Shown: positions 60,305 to 64,000 of the stretch, piece by piece
Numbering within the stretch: the stretch's first letter is position 1
Layout: every line of letters starts with the position of its first letter
Source of the DNA: Climacteris rufus
Lineage: Eukaryota; Chordata; Aves; Passeriformes; Climacteridae
Direction: 5' to 3'
NCBI GenBank assembly: GCA_013398175.1
Contig: VZRZ01001922.1
Coordinates: 738,667-802,666, forward strand
DNA: 64,000 nt
Translations under genes and position numbers: made by a program
Notes under the pieces: model-generated
Seen by the model: only the letters and a program-made list of their open reading frames with translations
Databases searched by the model: none
Told to the model about the DNA's origin: nothing

Positions 60305-63300
60305 TATTACCACACTGACCCTTTCAAATGCTGATCTCTTATTTTTTTGCAAACAAACATATTCCTTCTGATATATCTGCTACTGCAAGCAGCACTTCTT
60401 CATGGGGAGGGTGCACTGCCATGAACAGCAGTGAGTGCTGGGCTACCCCAAGACACTGACTGTACCGCCTCCTCCCTTGGCAGTGGAGTTCTGTGACCTA
60501 GAAGCCCCTTTCAAGCCAGAGCTCAGTGGGGCTCCTCCATCTTACAGTAACCTCCCATGTTCAGTTGAGACTCCTCAGCATCTCAAGTTGGGGGTAGATT
60601 TTGATCCTTTCCTCTGATCACTTCTTGACTGTATCTGTTTAAGCCCCTTTCAGCTTTCTCAAAATAAACTGTGAAGTATTAGTGATCCTTCTGGCAAAGA
60701 AACATTCTGTGGATGGAACCTCAGATGTGAACTGAACTCAAACCCAGGAGTATTCCTAGTAAAAACTGCACTGAAGCAGTGCCCAGCTGGTTTGTAGACC
60801 CCGTGAGATTAGATTCCCTTGAAATGTGCTTTACAGATGCCCTTGAAGTAGGAAGGAAAGCTACTTTTCCCTACCACCCTTTCCTTAAAGGACCCTCAAG
60901 GGCCATTGCCTGAAGCTGTGATTGTGAAGACTTCCCCAACCACTCAAAAATCATGTCCTATTTTTGCTTTCATGAAACAATCACTTTCATCAGCTTTTCA
61001 ATGCTGGAACCAACAAATGCCAGCCACCCATTTCCTAGACTGTTTTTCTGTCTCTGGCTATACTGCCTGTAAATTTTGCTCTGTTAGAAACAGGTAATAT
61101 GTTATAGACTTCACCTGTGAAGCAGCTGAGATTGGCAGACGAAAAATTAGAAAAATGGGGAAGATATGGGTCAATAATACAACAGAATAACTTTTTTTTG
61201 TTGCCATGTTTTTAATGGAATTGCAGTGGGATTTTTATATGAGTCTCTGAAAGTCTACGATTTCAAATAACTCTGAACCTACAGATTTGTATTCTTGCCT
61301 TATTCTTGTTTAAATAGCTGCTAGCATCACGTGCTTGATACATTATCTGTCCCAGCACACACGCACACAGTCAGGAGGAATGTACTTCCTTGGAGATGAT
61401 GTATTGCTAGAGCCCCTGGAATCTCCTGCCTCCACACGGGACAGCTACACAGAGAGGGGGTTTGTACAGTGTCCCCTCCTGGCTGGAGCGGTGGCAGTGC
61501 CACTGGGGGAGCCTCAGGACTTTGCCCATTCTCTGCCGGGCACAGCGAGTAATCCATCACGGCACCGAGCCCTGCCAGTGAAGCTTTCCCTCAGCAGAGG
61601 GAGTTGTTTCTCAAGGTAATAAGAAAGCATTATCTGATTGCATTTTTGTCAGGTATGTCCTATTTATTACCTTACCTGTAATCTAATTTGTAATGTATTT
61701 CCTTGATATTTTTTCCACTTCCCCTCTATATTTTGTAATAGCTTCCACTGAAAGTCTGACCTACACAAAAAACAAGGTATTAAATCCACCTTTGAATGAT
61801 AACACCCTCCAAGTGCCTTTATCTGGAAAAACTCTCCTAGCACAGAGGGAGGTCTGGGATGAAAAACACAGCACCCTGTGCAAACATGTTGGGGGAGCAC
61901 CACGTAACAGCAGCCAAGGTCGCTTTGTCCCAGGCAGGAAAACACCAGTGGCTATTTTCTACTTGTGGCAAGGTGATCTTTTTGGTCAGAATGGCATTCC
62001 TGATGCAAAGGAGGCATGTGAGAGAGAGCAACCAAATTGTACCAATAGCTGAGGTGAGCATAAGGTAAGAAGACAACTACAAACCATGTGAAAACTACCA
62101 CTGATGTGCCTCAGATGCTGAAACTTGCTCAGGTGTTTCACCTTTGCTGTCAGGAAAAAGAATAAGACAACAGTTTGGGGAAGAGAGCAGCACCTGTAGG
62201 TCTCAACTAGGTTGGGCAGAAATGTCTCATGGTGACAGAGGTGAAGTGTGATGGTCCAGCTACTCTGGACATGGGGCTGGGGATGGTTAATTGGTGTGAC
62301 AAATGATGCACACCATGGGAACAGGTTGTATTTTCAGACTAGTGTCGGCTTCCTCTGTGACATCAGGTTGGTGGATCACCAGAGCATGAGGGCTTTCTGC
62401 TCTCTTCCCACATGCTTAGTTCTGCTCCTGCCTGGCTGTAAAACAAAGTTCAAACAAACTGCCTGCTGGACCTGGATTTCCTCATTCTGATAAAGGTGTT
62501 TCAAAGTCATACGGCTTTAAAACAAAGAAAGAGAAATGTCCCTTTATGTGGATGCTAATGAAATTTTTATCTGGGCATCTTTCTGTGACTGTTAGGCCTG
62601 AGAGGCATGGATTATGTTAGGGGAGAAGGGCTTACTGAGCCCTGGAAATAAATCAGACGAGGACAGAGGATGAAGATCGCAAATGATAAATTAGCAAGTG
62701 ACAGAAAACAACTGCAGGAAATAATAAAGCCAGGAGGAGTGTGTGGGAAATGCATAGGAGAGGTTGTTTACAACATGTGCATCGGACTTTCCAGCATTTG
62801 ACGTCTTATCTCTATTGCATTCCATATGTTACTTTATGCATGGATTCCTGTTTTTATGGGGTTTGTTCTATAGTTTTTGTACTAACATGAATGACTCACA
62901 TCTGCTCCAATACTTAATGTATTCTCTAATGTCTTTTGCAAAGGTTTGCTCAGCTCGTGTAATACTTGTCAGTAGCAAGATCGGAAAAGCAGCGTCAGGC
63001 AGGTGAGCTGGGATAGCAGGGTGAGACAGCTCTGTTCTGGAGTCCTACTCTGTAGTGGTGTTAGCTTCTTTTTCCCCTCAGCAAGGTCTGTAATTCCCAC
63101 CTTGGCTGCCCTGTGTGGACAGGCCTGCTGTGCTGGGGCTCTATAGAGCCAGCAAGGAACACCCCGTGGAACAGGGCTGACAGCTGAGGGCCATCCCTGC
63201 AGGACCACGGCCCGGCACCAAGCTGCTGCCGGAATACCAACAGCTGATGATTATGATTTTATTTTTCAAGTGTTCTTGACAGCTCTGGAGACTCACATCT

Positions 63301-63399
63301 TCTCTTCCAAATCCAGTAATTAAATTCCACCTACCTGAATTCCCCCTGCTGTTTCAATTGGTTAAATTAATCTTCCCATCATGTCTGAGCCTCCTCTGT

Positions 63400-63936
63400 G
63401 TGTTGTTGAACGGTGGCCTCCTCTCGCCCCGGAGTCGGGCGACGGCCGGGACGGGGACCGGGAGCGACCCGGGCCAACTTCGGATTGGCGCTGCGCAGCC
63501 CCGCGCATCCCATCGCGTGGAAGTGGCCCGGACTCGCTCCCGGAGGGAGGGCAGAGGGAAGGCCGTCCCCGGTGACACACACAGACACCCGCACCGCCCT
63601 CGGTGTCCCCGTCCCCGGGGCTGCCTCCCCGCCACGCGGAGCGGGCAGGGCAGCGGCGCAACCCCGGGAACCAGCCCGGCTGCTTGCGGGCTGCACCTTT
63701 CCCAGGCGAGCGGCTCCGGATCCAGCCCCCCTGCTCCCGGCGCCTCCTCCTCCCGTTCCTCCTCCCCTCCCCTCCCCTGCAGAGCATGCACAGCCCGGGA
63801 CTCGCATCGCCGGCTCCGAGGCGGGCGGGCGAGACCCTCCTGGCCGCCGGCCCCGCTCCCGCTGCCCCCGGCGGCGCCCGCGGCTCCCCCCCACCGCCTC
63901 CCGCTGCCCCCGCCGGACTTTTCGCTCCTGCCGAGG
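63400..63936 (+). promoter_or_regulatory. GALNT14: GALNT14 CpG-island promoter and 5' UTR
   Basis: A dense CpG island leading into the GALNT14 start codon, with no TATA box visible. A CCTCCCCTCCCCTCCCCTGC tract at 63761-63780 is an Sp1/MAZ-type pyrimidine element. The transcription start cannot be fixed. Open frames of 140-175 codons on both strands here reflect the GC-rich composition. Confidence 0.85.
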
Positions 63937-64000
63937 ATGAGGCGGCCGACGCGGCGGCTGGCGCTGTCTCTGCTGGGGGTGCTCTGGCTCGCCGCCCCGC
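63786..64000 (+). other. Overlapping upstream ORF in the GALNT14 leader
   Basis: An ATG at 63786 opens a frame with no stop to the window edge (at least 71 codons). It is out of frame with the GALNT14 start at 63937 and overlaps it. If the transcript begins upstream of 63786, ribosomes starting here would bypass the main start. The product would be a low-complexity Pro/Ala/Gly-rich peptide, so a regulatory rather than a protein role is more likely. Whether this part is transcribed is unknown. Confidence 0.4.
63937..64000 (+). CDS. GALNT14: GALNT14 first coding exon (partial, N-terminus)
   Basis: Encodes MRRPTRRLALSLLGVLWLAA then P before running off the window. Human GALNT14 begins MRRLTRRLVLPVFGVLW as I recall it, and the gene follows CAPN14 in the same orientation in human, so the assignment rests on both sequence and synteny. 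The product is a Golgi type II membrane polypeptide N-acetylgalactosaminyltransferase that starts mucin-type O-glycans. The visible residues are the short basic cytoplasmic tail and the beginning of the signal anchor. The catalytic and lectin domains lie outside the window. Confidence 0.9.
   Translation, partial: MRRPTRRLALSLLGVLWLAAP

Larger units (their letters stand above)
46453..63399. other. Intergenic region between CAPN14 and GALNT14
   Basis: About 17 kb without a recognisable coding exon. The first part would hold any CAPN14 3' UTR. It contains a (GT)14 microsatellite, a small CpG-rich patch (48150-48330), two CR1 fragments (54050-54800 minus; 58020-58355 plus) and a perfect 14-bp hairpin (60273-60304). 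Open frames such as the 148-codon one at 59359-59805 have no family resemblance and lack supporting splice structure. Confidence 0.65.

Noticed and set aside
63379..63940. Long ORFs of 141-175 codons on both strands before GALNT14
   Set aside because: Same CpG-island artefact. They overlap each other on opposite strands and encode low-complexity Gly/Arg/Pro sequence.

Overview
The window is nuclear DNA from a vertebrate, most likely a bird. It has long introns, GT-AG splice sites, two CpG-island promoters and many fragments of CR1 LINEs ending in the avian ATTCTATG-type tail. Coding density is very low and nothing is bacterial, viral or CRISPR-like. The gene order EHD3 - CAPN14 - GALNT14, with EHD3 on the opposite strand to the other two, matches the order I know from human 2p23.1, so this is a conserved syntenic block.

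Layout. (1) 1-22493, minus strand: the 5' part of EHD3, an endocytic-recycling dynamin-like ATPase. Three coding exons are visible (22493-22267, 15540-15364, 10632-10535). They encode roughly residues 1-168, including the P-loop and the DTPG motif. The rest of the gene lies beyond position 1. Its introns hold CR1 pieces, simple repeats, an 18-bp-stem hairpin and a small assembly gap (18389-18414). (2) 22494-23010: CpG-island promoter and presumed 5' UTR of EHD3, with an AGCCC/GGGCT pentamer array and two YY1-type motifs. A CR1 fragment abuts its upstream edge. (3) 23546-30935: intergenic, with nothing coding recognised. (4) 30936-46452, plus strand: a calpain gene that aligns exon by exon with CAPN14. 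Sixteen former coding exons can be placed, most with family-typical exon lengths and intact splice sites. The copy is nevertheless broken. It has three in-frame TGA codons, one directly after the catalytic cysteine. It has lost one splice donor, and no recognisable exons remain for the C2-like domain III. I read it as a relatively young unitary pseudogene, unless the stops are assembly errors. (5) 46453-63400: intergenic, with CR1 pieces, a (GT)14 microsatellite, a small CpG-rich patch near 48.2 kb and a 14-bp perfect hairpin near 60.3 kb. (6) 63400-64000: CpG-island promoter, 5' UTR and the first 21 codons of GALNT14, a Golgi mucin-type O-glycosyltransferase, running off the window edge.

The genes do not form a pathway; they are neighbours. 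I found no previously undescribed multi-gene system. The most interesting content is the decay pattern of CAPN14 and a few unexplained small structures: two hairpins, the CpG patch, and an overlapping upstream ORF at GALNT14.
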